NCBI RefSeq assembly: GCF_014651775.1
Contig: NZ_BMXN01000001.1
Location: 186,001-250,000, forward strand
DNA: 64,000 nt
Origin: Vreelandella hamiltonii
GTDB lineage: Bacteria; Pseudomonadota; Gammaproteobacteria; Pseudomonadales; Halomonadaceae
Direction: 5' to 3'
Shown here piece after piece: positions 15,318 to 24,428 of the stretch; the first letter of the stretch is position 1; each line of letters begins with the position of its first letter. The notes under the pieces were generated by a model that did no database searches, was not told the DNA's origin, and was given only the letters and a program-made list of their open reading frames with translations. The position numbers and the translations under genes were made by a program.

Positions 15318-16274
15318 ATGAAACGCAGCGTTATCAGTGCCGTTGGTGTCTTCAGTGTGGTTGCCCAAGCTCAAGCGTTGGAAATGACGCCCCTTGTGGA
15401 CGCGCAGTGGTTAGATACCCACAAAGATGAACCATCCCTAGTGATTTTGGACGTTCGCTCCTCCATCGATAACGGCGGGGATGAAGATAGCTTTCGAGAA
15501 GCGCGCATACCGGGCAGCCGCTACACCAGCTACACCGATGATGGCTGGCGTGAAACCCGTGACAGCGTGGCGGGGTTGATGCCCGAGGTCGATGACCTGG
15601 AAGCATTGATTGGTCGCTTAGGAATCAGCAACGACAGCGACGTGGTGATTGTGCCAGCTGGCACAGGGCCGACGGACTTTGGCAGTGCAGCAAGGATTTA
15701 CTGGACCTTGAAAGTATTAGGTCATGATGACGTGGCGATTTTGAACGGTGGCTTTGCAGGCTGGCAGCAGCAGGGCTATGACGTGGTTACCGGCGAGCCG
15801 GATGTCTTTGATTCGACCAACTTCGAAGCGTCGTTACGTGAGCAGTTAGTGGCCAGCACGGAAGAGGTAGAGGCAGCACGAGAAGAGCAGGCGCAGTTGG
15901 TAGACGCACGACCCTCTGACTATTTTTCTGGTGAGAATAAATCACCCGCCGCGCGAGTGGCAGGCACGATACCAGGCGCGCGAAGCCTACCGCACCAAAG
16001 CCACTTGAATGTACAAAACGGTGCTTACTATCTGGATGTTGATGGTCTGCAATCACGCATCAATGAAGCCGACCTCGACAGTCGTGAGCGCACCATTGCG
16101 TTTTGCAATACCGGACATTGGGCGGCGACCGACTGGTTCGTGCTCAGTGAAGTGGCCGGATTTGAGAATATCGCCATGTACGACGGCTCTATGGCCGCCT
16201 GGACCATCAGCGACTCCCGCCCGGTACAGCTTGCCCGTGAAGGCATTAAACAGGTACGTGAACTGCTTAATTAA
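15318..16274 (+). CDS. Periplasmic double-domain rhodanese (sulfurtransferase)
   Basis: A 318-residue protein with a signal peptide (about 1-20, cleavage after AQA). Two rhodanese domains follow: about 24-160 (ILDVRSS, then NGGFAGWQQQG) and about 175-305. The active Cys is C263 in AFCNTGHWAA. It is related to thiosulfate/3-mercaptopyruvate sulfurtransferases. ATG at 15318 follows GAGGAG. It is divergent from the TTL-PqqD fusion gene across 191 bases, so they may share control. Physiological sulfur donor and acceptor are unknown. Confidence 0.85.
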   Translation: MKRSVISAVGVFSVVAQAQALEMTPLVDAQWLDTHKDEPSLVILDVRSSIDNGGDEDSFREARIPGSRYTSYTDDGWRETRDSVAGLMPEVDDLEALIGRLGISNDSDVVIVPAGTGPTDFGSAARIYWTLKVLGHDDVAILNGGFAGWQQQGYDVVTGEPDVFDSTNFEASLREQLVASTEEVEAAREEQAQLVDARPSDYFSGENKSPAARVAGTIPGARSLPHQSHLNVQNGAYYLDVDGLQSRINEADLDSRERTIAFCNTGHWAATDWFVLSEVAGFENIAMYDGSMAAWTISDSRPVQLAREGIKQVRELLN

Positions 16275-16287
16275 GCTTTTTACCTCT

Positions 16288-16317
16288 ATGCCCGTACGAA
16301 CTCGTGCGGGCATTTTT
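16288..16317 (+). terminator. Rhodanese gene terminator
   Basis: ATGCCCGTACGA and TCGTGCGGGCAT pair (one G-U) as a hairpin ending at 16312, followed by TTTTT. It lies shortly after the rhodanese stop. Confidence 0.85.
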
Positions 16318-16407
16318 ATGAATTGGGCAGACAGGCTCAGAGCGAGCGGCACCGCCCGCATGATATATTAGGCGGCTAATCAGTTAGGCAGGCAGTGAGG
16401 TAGACAC

Positions 16408-16998
16408 ATGAGCGTTGGAAGACCGATGCAGCATCAACCAGAGGCGGCGTTAAGCGCTGCCATGCATTCGTTTTGGCGTTCGGGGTATCACCATACATCG
16501 CTGCGTGATTTGCTGGATGCCATGAAGATTTCCCGTAGCAGTCTCTACCATACCTACGGCAACAAAGAAGCGCTGTTCACTAAAGCGTTGTCCCGCTATC
16601 GGGAGCAGTTACTGGCACAGTTAACCACATCGCTCGCTCAAGAAGAGAGCGCCTGGTGCTTTATCGAACGCTTGCTGACACGCACCGCCGAGCAGGCCGA
16701 GAGCGAGCAAGCCGCCCTAGGCTGTCTGATTTTTAATTCGGCGACTGAACTGGGCAACAGCGAGACCGCAGAATCACAAGCAGCCAGACAGAGTGTGCAG
16801 GCGATTACCGCGTTTTTTGTCACGGTGATCGCACAAGCGCAGCAAGAAGGCTCTATTTCCGAAGAGTACGATGCACAAAGCTTGGCGTACTTTTTGACGC
16901 TCTCGATGTCAGGCTTACGGCTGCTGCTCAAAAGTGGCGCGACTCAACAACAAGCCAAATCACAAGTTGAACATGTGCTACGAGGCTTGGGTGGATAA
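16408..16998 (+). CDS. TetR/AcrR family transcriptional regulator
   Basis: A 196-residue regulator. The N-terminal helix-turn-helix (about 13-58) contains FWRSGYHHTSLRDLLDAMKISRSSLYHTYGNKEALF, the standard TetR recognition helix pattern, followed by an all-helical ligand-binding part with Cys in ALGCLIF. ATG lies behind GAGGT. It is co-oriented with the rhodanese gene but separated by a terminator, so probably transcribed alone. Target and ligand are unknown; the nearby rhodanese or chemoreceptor genes are possible targets. Confidence 0.9.
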   Translation: MSVGRPMQHQPEAALSAAMHSFWRSGYHHTSLRDLLDAMKISRSSLYHTYGNKEALFTKALSRYREQLLAQLTTSLAQEESAWCFIERLLTRTAEQAESEQAALGCLIFNSATELGNSETAESQAARQSVQAITAFFVTVIAQAQQEGSISEEYDAQSLAYFLTLSMSGLRLLLKSGATQQQAKSQVEHVLRGLGG

Positions 16999-17033
16999 GA
17001 GGGTGCACGTCCCTGTGCATGAAAACGTTCTGC

Positions 17034-18305
17034 TCAAATATGCGTGTCAGCAGCCAGTTGCTCGATGGAGTGGGCGACATGGCGGGCGTCTTGCAGAATC
17101 TTGTTCACGATGGCATCGATTTCGCTGACGCTGGATTGGCTGGCTTTGCCTTGTTGAATCACCTGTTGCATGGCTTGCGTCGTGCGCTCCACCAAATGGC
17201 TGTTCTCTTTCAAGACACGGGTGATCTGCTCGACGGCTTCTGAGGCTCCTTTGGCTAGCTGACGCACTTCATTGGCTACGACGGCAAACCCGCGACCTTG
17301 CTCCCCAGCTCTGGCGGCCTCTACGGCAGCGTTCAAAGAGAGCAGGTTGGTTTGGCTGGCAATACTGGCAATCGATTCCGTGATCTTGTTGATGCTCTGT
17401 GATTGCTTGTGCAGAGCATCGATCAACTCTTGTGCCTGTGCCAATGTCTGGGCTGCCTGCTCAGAGCCTTTGACCATCTCATCCAGGTGGTCCAGACTGT
17501 CCTTCGCGGTGCGCTCTATTTGCGAAGTGCTGCTTTGAGCGGAACTGATGGTACCCGACGTGGCATTGACCTTCTCGACCAAGGGGGTGATGTCGCTGGC
17601 AAACTTGACGACTTCTACGACATTGCCATCGCTATCCCTGACGGGGTTGTACGTGGCTTCCAACCAAATGCTTTTGCCCTGCGCCGTTTTGCGCTCGAAC
17701 CGGCCCTTGGTGAAATGCCCTTGTGCCAAACGTGCCCAGAAGTCTGGATGCTCACGATAAAAGTTGTCGTGGCAAAACATGCGGTGGTGTTGCCCCACAT
17801 ATTGATTGGCACGGTAGCCAATAGCCGCTTCGAAGTTTTCATTGGCCTCGAGTATTTCTCCTTGGGGAGTAAACTCGATGACGGCCATTGAGGCATTCAA
17901 GGCTTTCAATACGGCTTCCTGGCGCTGAGCCTTTTGATGTCTTGCGGTGACATCGTTGGCAATCTTGAGCACGCTCTTTACCGTGCCGCGATAGTTGGTG
18001 ATCGGCACGTACATGGCTTCCAGCCACACTTCTTCACCGCTGTCTTTGAAACGCCGGAATCGCCCGGTGAAACTCTCCCCCGATGCCAGTGAACGCCAGA
18101 ACTGCTGGTACGCTGGCTGTTGAGCGTCTGTAGGGTCACAAAAGATGCGATGGTGCTGCCCTTTGATCGCGCTCAACTGGCAATCCATGACCTTGAGAAA
18201 CGCAGGGCTTGCATGTTTGATCATCCCCTCTGGCGTGAACAGAATGCAGGCGGTATGGCCGAGTAACGCATGATAGAGCGGTGCATTGAAAAAATGGGTA
18301 TCCAT
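17034..18305 (-). CDS. PAS-PAS methyl-accepting chemotaxis protein (BdlA-like)
   Basis: A 423-residue soluble chemoreceptor without membrane segments. Two PAS-PAC modules (about 8-120 and 130-240) each have a GQHHR(I/M)FC motif and a W-L-E-A strand. A short MCP signalling domain (about 260-420) contains the highly conserved [20 protein letters not shown] hairpin tip. The architecture equals that of Pseudomonas BdlA, which links redox or nutrient signals to biofilm dispersion and cyclic-di-GMP. It is divergent from a GGDEF cyclase gene. A close paralogue is encoded at 24429-25697. ATG follows AAGGA. Confidence 0.9.
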   Translation of the reverse strand: MDTHFFNAPLYHALLGHTACILFTPEGMIKHASPAFLKVMDCQLSAIKGQHHRIFCDPTDAQQPAYQQFWRSLASGESFTGRFRRFKDSGEEVWLEAMYVPITNYRGTVKSVLKIANDVTARHQKAQRQEAVLKALNASMAVIEFTPQGEILEANENFEAAIGYRANQYVGQHHRMFCHDNFYREHPDFWARLAQGHFTKGRFERKTAQGKSIWLEATYNPVRDSDGNVVEVVKFASDITPLVEKVNATSGTISSAQSSTSQIERTAKDSLDHLDEMVKGSEQAAQTLAQAQELIDALHKQSQSINKITESIASIASQTNLLSLNAAVEAARAGEQGRGFAVVANEVRQLAKGASEAVEQITRVLKENSHLVERTTQAMQQVIQQGKASQSSVSEIDAIVNKILQDARHVAHSIEQLAADTHI

Positions 18306-18662
18306 ATTTTCCTTCTCTATAGACTGTTAGCTTGCTTAAGAGAGGGCAAGGGGAGGCTCCTAAGCTAACCATGGCACAGCAACTGCTTTTGAGCTAATTT
18401 ATATTAGCCGCATGCTGTCCTGTCATTCACTCATTGGTATGAGGTTATGTTTGACAATATAGCAGGGCTTGTCTCATATTTGTTCAATTATAAATGTTAA
18501 AAAAAGTGAATTGTTTTTCTATAAGTTGCTGATAAATAAAGATGGTGACGCTTTGCTTGAGGTTTATTCAAAATCCGGTGGAAGACGCCAAGCCAAAGGG
18601 TCGCTAGTCTACGTTGGAAGCGGTAAGTGAAACGTATTGCGGGCCAGTGACACGAGGCGAGC
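18306..18662. promoter_or_regulatory. Divergent gap with candidate promoter TTGACA-18-CATATT
   Basis: This 357-base AT-rich gap separates the chemoreceptor and the cyclase genes. A perfect TTGACA (18451-18456) followed after 18 bases by CATATT (18475-18480) points toward the cyclase. No small ORF or RNA was recognised in the rest. Confidence 0.35.
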
Positions 18663-20597
18663 ATGCTAAATCAACGTTGGCAGCACATCAGTAAGTACAA
18701 GCTCACGCAGGAGAATGAGTCGGATGCTCTGGATCATCTGATTGCCTCCTTGGCAGACTTTTTCAAGTTCCCCGTTGCATTGATCTCGGTGCTTGGCCAG
18801 AAGCAGTGGTTTATCGCCAAAGCGGGGTTGGACGTGGATTTCACTTCCCTCGAGGATGCCTTCTGTCGCCACGTCGTTGAACTGCGCGCTCCGCTGGTCA
18901 TCGAGGATGCCAGTCAGCATCCGGATTTTTGCGATAACCCCCTCGTGCTCTCCAGCCCGTATATTCGCTTTTATGCAGGTGTGCCATTGGTGGCGGGCGG
19001 GCGGGAGGTCGGCGCCGTGTGCCTGATCGATGATCGGCCCAATACGCTGACCGCCAAAGACCTCAAGTTTTTAGAATCGCTCAGCTTTTTCATCAGTGAT
19101 TACATCCGCCTCATCGACAAGCAGCGCGCCAAGGTCAGCAGCGCAGATTTTTCATTGATGATCGAGGCCGCAGATGTCGGCGTCTGGGATTGGGAAATTC
19201 CCAATGACCATAACGTCTTCAATCAACGTTGGTGCGAGTTGCTAGGGCTTGAGCGCGATGAGGTGGAGAGCCGGTCGTCTTTCTGGAAAGGCTTGGTACA
19301 TAGTGACGACTATGCGCGGCTCAACAATGCCATACGTGCCCATCTGGCAGATGAAAGCGCCGTCTTGAATGTGGAGTATCGGCTGCGCCATGCGGAGGGT
19401 CATTGGCTATGGGTCAACACTTATGGACGTACCGTGGCCAACGACAGTGCAGGCCGCCCACTGCGCATGACCTGCGTGATTCGTGATATCAGCGAAAAGA
19501 AACGTATCGAGCTGCGCGAGTACAAGCAGGTTCAACTGCTGAATTTCATGAATCGTGCGCAGAGTGTCTTCCTCCAGGAAAAAAACATTCGTCACTCCTG
19601 CGAGCTGGTGTTCGATGAATTGCTTGCCTTGGCAGAGAGCCAGTTCGGCCTGATTGGCCAAGTCGTGGAACAGGAAGGTCATGGCAAGACTTTGTTCATT
19701 CATGCGCTGACGAACATTAGCTGGAGTGAAGAAACCAATGAACAGTACCGTGCTTATCAGCGCGGCGAGCTGTTTTTCAATAATCTCGATAACCTGTTTG
19801 GCCACGTGGTGACGTCGGGTAACGTGGTCATGGCCAACCAGCCCAGACGCCACCATGCGTCACGGGGAACGCCGGCTGGCCATCCTCCCCTCAAGCGCTT
19901 TCTGGGCCTTCCTATCAAGATCGGTGAAGAGACCGTCGGCATGATTGGACTGGCCAACAAGGAAGAAGATTATTCCGAAGAGGACGCGCTTTTCTTGCAG
20001 CCGCTTCTGGATACGTTAGGGGCTCTGTTCTACGCCTTGGAGGTCGAGCAGTCGCGACTCGATGCCGAGCGTAAGTTGCGCTATCTGGCTGAAACGGACG
20101 TGTTGACCAAACTGCCTAATCGGCGTGCTTTTATCGAACGTATCCAAGGGTTCTATGCCCATGATGCCAGCGTGGCCAGAAGCTTCTGCATTGCCGTCAT
20201 CGATATCGACTATTTCAAGACGATCAACGATCAATATGGGCACCAGGTGGGCGATGAGGTGCTTCAAGAGGTCGCTTTCCGCCTTAGCAGTAGCGTGCGC
20301 TCCGATGATCTGGTCGCACGCTTGGGAGGAGAGGAATTTGGAGTAGGGATGTACGATACCAAAGAGGGCTGTTCGCTGGAGCATTTGCGCAAAGCGGTGG
20401 CCTTGACACCCATCGTGACCAGTGAAGGCCTGGTGAGCGTCACCGTCAGCATTGGAGCCTGTCAGGTGAATCCTGAAAGCGCCCCTGCACAGTGGGAAAG
20501 CGACCTGCGCAGCGCCGACCTTGCCCTGTATCGTGCAAAACGCGATGGCCGCAATCGAGTGAAGTGGCACATGCCCTCTTCGGTCATCAACCCTTGA
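18663..20597 (+). CDS. GAF-PAS-GAF diguanylate cyclase
   Basis: A 644-residue soluble cyclase. GAF (about 18-152), PAS with PAC (about 158-285), a second GAF (about 300-465) and GGDEF (about 475-640). The active site reads RLGGEEFGVG and is preceded by LTKLPNRRAF, so it should make cyclic-di-GMP. ATG lies behind GAGGCGAG. It is divergent from the BdlA-like receptor, and BdlA-type receptors are known to act with cyclic-di-GMP enzymes, so a functional link is likely. No obvious RxxD inhibitory site was seen at the expected place. Confidence 0.9.
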   Translation: MLNQRWQHISKYKLTQENESDALDHLIASLADFFKFPVALISVLGQKQWFIAKAGLDVDFTSLEDAFCRHVVELRAPLVIEDASQHPDFCDNPLVLSSPYIRFYAGVPLVAGGREVGAVCLIDDRPNTLTAKDLKFLESLSFFISDYIRLIDKQRAKVSSADFSLMIEAADVGVWDWEIPNDHNVFNQRWCELLGLERDEVESRSSFWKGLVHSDDYARLNNAIRAHLADESAVLNVEYRLRHAEGHWLWVNTYGRTVANDSAGRPLRMTCVIRDISEKKRIELREYKQVQLLNFMNRAQSVFLQEKNIRHSCELVFDELLALAESQFGLIGQVVEQEGHGKTLFIHALTNISWSEETNEQYRAYQRGELFFNNLDNLFGHVVTSGNVVMANQPRRHHASRGTPAGHPPLKRFLGLPIKIGEETVGMIGLANKEEDYSEEDALFLQPLLDTLGALFYALEVEQSRLDAERKLRYLAETDVLTKLPNRRAFIERIQGFYAHDASVARSFCIAVIDIDYFKTINDQYGHQVGDEVLQEVAFRLSSSVRSDDLVARLGGEEFGVGMYDTKEGCSLEHLRKAVALTPIVTSEGLVSVTVSIGACQVNPESAPAQWESDLRSADLALYRAKRDGRNRVKWHMPSSVINP

Positions 20598-20601
20598 TGG
20601 G

Positions 20602-21255
20602 TCAGGCAGGGTCGATGGTCAGCAATAACCGTTTTTGACCCTCTTGGAGGGCGGGGCTTCGATGCACCAGGCCATGCTGTTCTGAACCTTCCCAGGCGCT
20701 GCCCTTGATCAAGGCAATATCGCCGGGTTCTAGCCGTTGTATGGCGTTCTCATCCAGCACGATATCGGGGCGGTCGGGGTGCGGCGCGCCCAAGCCTTGT
20801 CGGTTGACGGCATCATTGGGCAGCCACTCACTGCCCGGTCCTGAGTAGGTGCACACCAGTCGTACCCCCAGGTTGTCGCAGTGAAATCGGGGGCACATGG
20901 CCGCCGTGAGCAGGCGCAGGCGAATACCGACGCTGTCGGTATCGAACAGGTAGGCAATGGCCTGGGCAATGGTCGCCACATCTTCCACCAGCGCATCGCC
21001 TGCCTCAGGGGAGGGCAGCTTGCGTTTCAGGTCGGCCATGAAGGCTTCTTCCGGCGCTCCCAGCCAGGCATAGTGCCAATCGCGGGTGGTCTGAGACTGT
21101 GCATTGGCGCTTACTGCCAGCTCGGCGGGTAGCTTGCGCTGAAAAATGGCAATATTGATAGGTGCTTCGAAAATCTGTGGCAGGACGCTGATGTCATGCC
21201 CTTGGGCGGCATGAGAGGGCAGAGGCTGGGTCGGCGTTGAGAGCAACGGCGTCAT
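20602..21255 (-). CDS. DUF1826 family protein
   Basis: A 217-residue protein of unknown biochemical function. A conserved block around CPRFHCDNLGVRLVCTY (about 119-135) and a late ALIKGSAWEG...GLVHRSP segment match DUF1826. The fold may be cupin-like, with the His residues as metal ligands. ATG follows GAGGAG. It is divergent from a COG0523 GTPase gene with a perfect palindrome between them; this pairing is known from Zur-regulated, low-zinc loci. Confidence 0.8.
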   Translation of the reverse strand: MTPLLSTPTQPLPSHAAQGHDISVLPQIFEAPINIAIFQRKLPAELAVSANAQSQTTRDWHYAWLGAPEEAFMADLKRKLPSPEAGDALVEDVATIAQAIAYLFDTDSVGIRLRLLTAAMCPRFHCDNLGVRLVCTYSGPGSEWLPNDAVNRQGLGAPHPDRPDIVLDENAIQRLEPGDIALIKGSAWEGSEQHGLVHRSPALQEGQKRLLLTIDPA

Positions 21256-21293
21256 GATGGGCTCCTCAGTGAAATCTGTTTGTGCTCATGTTG

Positions 21294-21309
21294 ATATGTT
21301 ATAACATAT
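21294..21309. promoter_or_regulatory. Candidate Zur operator
   Basis: ATATGTTATAACATAT is a perfect 16-base palindrome in the 123-base gap between the divergent DUF1826 and COG0523 genes. The TGTTATAACA core resembles zinc-uptake-regulator boxes of gammaproteobacteria. The position suits simultaneous repression of both genes when zinc is plentiful. Confidence 0.6.
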
Positions 21310-21378
21310 TTTTCATAAGTGGCCACAGAGGGTAAGGGGCTTCCCTTCGGCCCCCGCCAAGACACGCACGAGGTTGCT

Positions 21379-22485
21379 ATGCATGATACGACGCCGATCC
21401 CCGTCAACGTCCTGACGGGATTTTTGGGCAGTGGCAAGACCACGCTGCTCAATCGCTGGGTTCGCCAAGCCTCCATGCGCAATACGCTGGTGGTGATCAA
21501 TGAGTTTGGGGAAATAGGGCTCGACCACCAGTTGCTGACCCATAGCGATGAGCAGGCGGTCGTCGAGATGAGCAGCGGCTGCCTGTGCTGTACGCTGCGG
21601 GGCGATTTGAGCCGAACCCTGCAACGGGCCCTCGACGCTCAGGCCGCAAAAGGCAAGCCTGCCCCTGAGCGTGTCGTGATCGAAACCACTGGCCTTGCGG
21701 ATCCTGCCCCGTTATTGCAGCTCATGATGACGGACCATTGGCTGGCGCACCGCTTTCAGCTCGATAGCGTGATCTGCTGTATCGATGCCGCCAACGGTGA
21801 TGCCACGTTGCGTACCCATCGCGAATCCCAGCGCCAAGTGGCCGTGGCCGATCGGCTATTGATCACCAAGACCGATCTGGTCGATGAACATCTTCTCTCG
21901 GCACTGGCCAATCAACTGGCCACGCTGAATCCGGCGGCTGAGCAGTGGCAGGTGTTATCCGGCAACCTGGACCCTGAACTGCTGGTAGGGGCTGGGCTCT
22001 ATCAAGCGGGTACAGGTCGATATCGCGTGGAAAGCTGGCTCAAGTCGGCGAGCTATCACACCACCTTGCTGGCTAGTGGGCAGCCGGAGGATTCTGGTAA
22101 GCAGCAGAGCCTCGCTCCCCTGGCGCCGCCCGCTGCGTCGGCGCATCACGACGATCAGATCAAGGCCTTCTGCTTCAGCGTAGAGGAGCGCATCAGCCCG
22201 GAAGCATTGGAGAACTGGCTGGATCTGCTGATGGCCATGATGGGCGACAGGATGCTGCGCATGAAAGCCATCGTGCATCTGCAAGGGCGAGACACACCGC
22301 TGGCGCTGCATGGCGTGCAGCATATCTTCCACCCACCGGCGTCGTTACCCGCTCACTGTGTCAGCGATCAGGTCTCCCGGTTCGTGTTCATTACCCATAA
22401 CGTCTCTCCGGAGACGGTGCGTCAGCTATATACGTTTTTCAACGGGACGATACCATCCTCGTCGGATGACTTGGTGGCAGACTGA
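21379..22485 (+). CDS. COG0523/CobW family GTPase (zinc metallochaperone-like)
   Basis: A 368-residue G3E GTPase. Walker A is GFLGSGKT (14-21), the metal-binding GCLCC is at about 67-71, and the guanine-specificity region is in ITKTDLVD. The C-terminal CobW_C domain includes MKAIVHLQG and VQHIFHPP. A His-containing linker, ASAHHDDQ, precedes it. ATG at 21379 follows GAGGTT. Family members deliver zinc to client enzymes when zinc is scarce. The DUF1826 neighbour and the shared palindrome favour this over cobalt or nitrile-hydratase functions. Confidence 0.88.
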   Translation: MHDTTPIPVNVLTGFLGSGKTTLLNRWVRQASMRNTLVVINEFGEIGLDHQLLTHSDEQAVVEMSSGCLCCTLRGDLSRTLQRALDAQAAKGKPAPERVVIETTGLADPAPLLQLMMTDHWLAHRFQLDSVICCIDAANGDATLRTHRESQRQVAVADRLLITKTDLVDEHLLSALANQLATLNPAAEQWQVLSGNLDPELLVGAGLYQAGTGRYRVESWLKSASYHTTLLASGQPEDSGKQQSLAPLAPPAASAHHDDQIKAFCFSVEERISPEALENWLDLLMAMMGDRMLRMKAIVHLQGRDTPLALHGVQHIFHPPASLPAHCVSDQVSRFVFITHNVSPETVRQLYTFFNGTIPSSSDDLVAD

Positions 22486-22605
22486 GGGTGATCACATTGC
22501 ATACGGGGCTAGGCGCCAGTCCGAGCCTCAAAAAAACGCTAATCTATTGACAGCTTGCTCTTCGAGGGAATATAAGTCCTCTACCACTCACTGCCTCAGG
22601 CTGCC

Positions 22606-23613
22606 ATGCTCCTCTTATTGATCACCGCCACCTTGGCGATTGCCGTCTCTTTTCTTTGTTCAATACTAGAGGCTGCGCTTTTATCCATCACACCAAGTTA
22701 CATTGCCAAGCAAAAAGATCATAAACCACGTTTGCATGCAGCGCTGGTAAAGTTAAAAGGCAACATAGATCGCCCGCTTGCCGCTATTTTGACGCTCAAT
22801 ACCATAGCGCATACCGTTGGAGCCACTGCCGTAGGGGCTCAGGCAGCCACCGTGTTTGGTGAAGCATCCATCGCCGTCGTCTCGGCAGTCATGACGCTAC
22901 TGATCCTGGTGCTTTCTGAAATCATCCCTAAAACAATAGGCGCTACTTATTGGCGCAATATCGCACCTTTATTGCCTCGTTTGTTAAATATCATGATTGT
23001 TGGCTTGTTGCCTTTTATTTGGATGTCGGAGTTGATGACACGACGCTTGGGCAAGTCGGAACATGATGTCGATTTGCGCGACGAGATTAAAGTGTTGGCT
23101 AAAATAGGGCTGGAAGAAAAGGTACTGGATGCCGATGAGTCGCGTACAATTATCAACACGTTGAATTTGCATGATATTGTCGTGAGTCAAGCAATGACGC
23201 CTCGTACGGTCTGTGAAACAGTGCCGCCAAGTATGACCGTGCATGAATTCGACAAGAAACATGGAAAGTCTTCGTTTACTCGCTTTCCTGTGATGGATGG
23301 AGGTGAACTGGCGTTTGGCTATGTACATAAATCGGACATGTACCATGCTGATGATGCCAGCACGATGCGTGAACTCATGCACCCCATTGGCAGCGTTGAT
23401 GTCACCAGTAACGTGGAGCAGGTCTTTACCTCGATGCTCAAGGATCACCTCCACATGCGTGTGATTTACGATGAGCATGGCACGTTCGTGGGTCTTATTA
23501 CATTAGAAGACATCATCGAGACTATCCTGGGTCAGGATATTGTGGATGAGACAGACAGCGTTACCAACCTTCGCCACTTCGCAAAGCAGCGTTGGATCAA
23601 AAGAGCTAAGTGA
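22606..23613 (+). CDS. CNNM/CorB-like membrane protein with CBS pair
   Basis: A 335-residue protein. An N-terminal CNNM (DUF21) domain with about four membrane segments (1-25, 60-80, 90-110, 120-140) contains SILEAALLSITPS and LSEIIPKTIGA. Two CBS motifs follow (about 190-320). The large C-terminal CorC/HlyC domain is absent. Such proteins are linked to magnesium export. The surrounding DNA is poorer in GC than the genes on either side. No operon partner is evident. Confidence 0.87.
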   Translation: MLLLLITATLAIAVSFLCSILEAALLSITPSYIAKQKDHKPRLHAALVKLKGNIDRPLAAILTLNTIAHTVGATAVGAQAATVFGEASIAVVSAVMTLLILVLSEIIPKTIGATYWRNIAPLLPRLLNIMIVGLLPFIWMSELMTRRLGKSEHDVDLRDEIKVLAKIGLEEKVLDADESRTIINTLNLHDIVVSQAMTPRTVCETVPPSMTVHEFDKKHGKSSFTRFPVMDGGELAFGYVHKSDMYHADDASTMRELMHPIGSVDVTSNVEQVFTSMLKDHLHMRVIYDEHGTFVGLITLEDIIETILGQDIVDETDSVTNLRHFAKQRWIKRAK

Positions 23614-23738
23614 GCGCGGGCATTTGTGTGCTTCCATCATGAACGCCGTTTACCTGCTTAGCTCAAAAAGTTCTATAGTGAAGGGCGGTAAAGTCATATA
23701 AGGTATGAAAATCGGATACCCTTACTTGAGGAGCCACC

Positions 23739-24389
23739 ATGTCACTACGTATCAATGCCGTTGTACCTGACTTCGAAGCGGAAACCAGCCAGGGGCCGAT
23801 TCGCTTTCATGAATGGATAGGCGACAGCTGGGCGATTCTGTTTTCTCACCCCAAGGATTTCACTCCTGTCTGCACCACCGAGTTTGGCGCGGTGGCTACC
23901 CTGAGCGCTGAATGGGAAAAGCGTGGCACCAAGGTGATCGGGGTGTCCGTGGACGGTGTCGAGGATCACAAGCGCTGGGCGGGCGATATCGAGACCGTCA
24001 GCGGCAGTGCTGTGAGCTTCCCTATCATCGCCGATGAAGGGCTCAAGGTCTCCAAGCTGTTCGACATGCTGCCGGAAGACGCCTACTTGCCCGATGGACG
24101 CACGCCTGCCGATAGCGCGACGGTGCGCTCGGTTTTCATCATTGGCCCGGACAAGCAGCTGAAGCTCTCGATGACCTACCCGATGACCGTCGGACGTAAT
24201 TTTGCCGAGATCCTGCGCGCGCTGGATGCTCTGCAAACCACCGCCAAGCACGGCGTGGCCACGCCTGCGGATTGGAGTGTAGGGCAGGATGTCATCATTC
24301 CTCCCAGCGTTTCCAATGAAGCTGCTCAGCAGAAATTTGGTGAATTCGACGCGGTACTGCCGTACCTGCGTAAAACCAAACTGCGCTAA
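23739..24389 (+). CDS. 1-Cys peroxiredoxin (Prx6 type)
   Basis: A 216-residue cytosolic peroxidase. The peroxidatic cysteine is C45 in FTPVCTTEFG. The long C-terminal extension with MTYPMTVGRNF and TPADWSVGQDVI is diagnostic of the Prx6 subfamily, similar to LsfA. No resolving Cys is present. It reduces peroxides with an external thiol donor. ATG lies behind GAGGAG. A strong hairpin follows, so it is probably a single-gene unit. Confidence 0.93.
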   Translation: MSLRINAVVPDFEAETSQGPIRFHEWIGDSWAILFSHPKDFTPVCTTEFGAVATLSAEWEKRGTKVIGVSVDGVEDHKRWAGDIETVSGSAVSFPIIADEGLKVSKLFDMLPEDAYLPDGRTPADSATVRSVFIIGPDKQLKLSMTYPMTVGRNFAEILRALDALQTTAKHGVATPADWSVGQDVIIPPSVSNEAAQQKFGEFDAVLPYLRKTKLR

Positions 24390-24400
24390 ACCGTAGCACG

Positions 24401-24424
24401 CCCCGCCAGCCTGAGCTGGCGGGG
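24401..24424. terminator. Bidirectional hairpin
   Basis: CCCCGCCAGC (24401-24410) pairs perfectly with GCTGGCGGGG (24415-24424) around CTGA between the convergent peroxiredoxin and chemoreceptor genes. T-tracts are absent. Confidence 0.65.
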
Positions 24425-24428
24425 TGGC

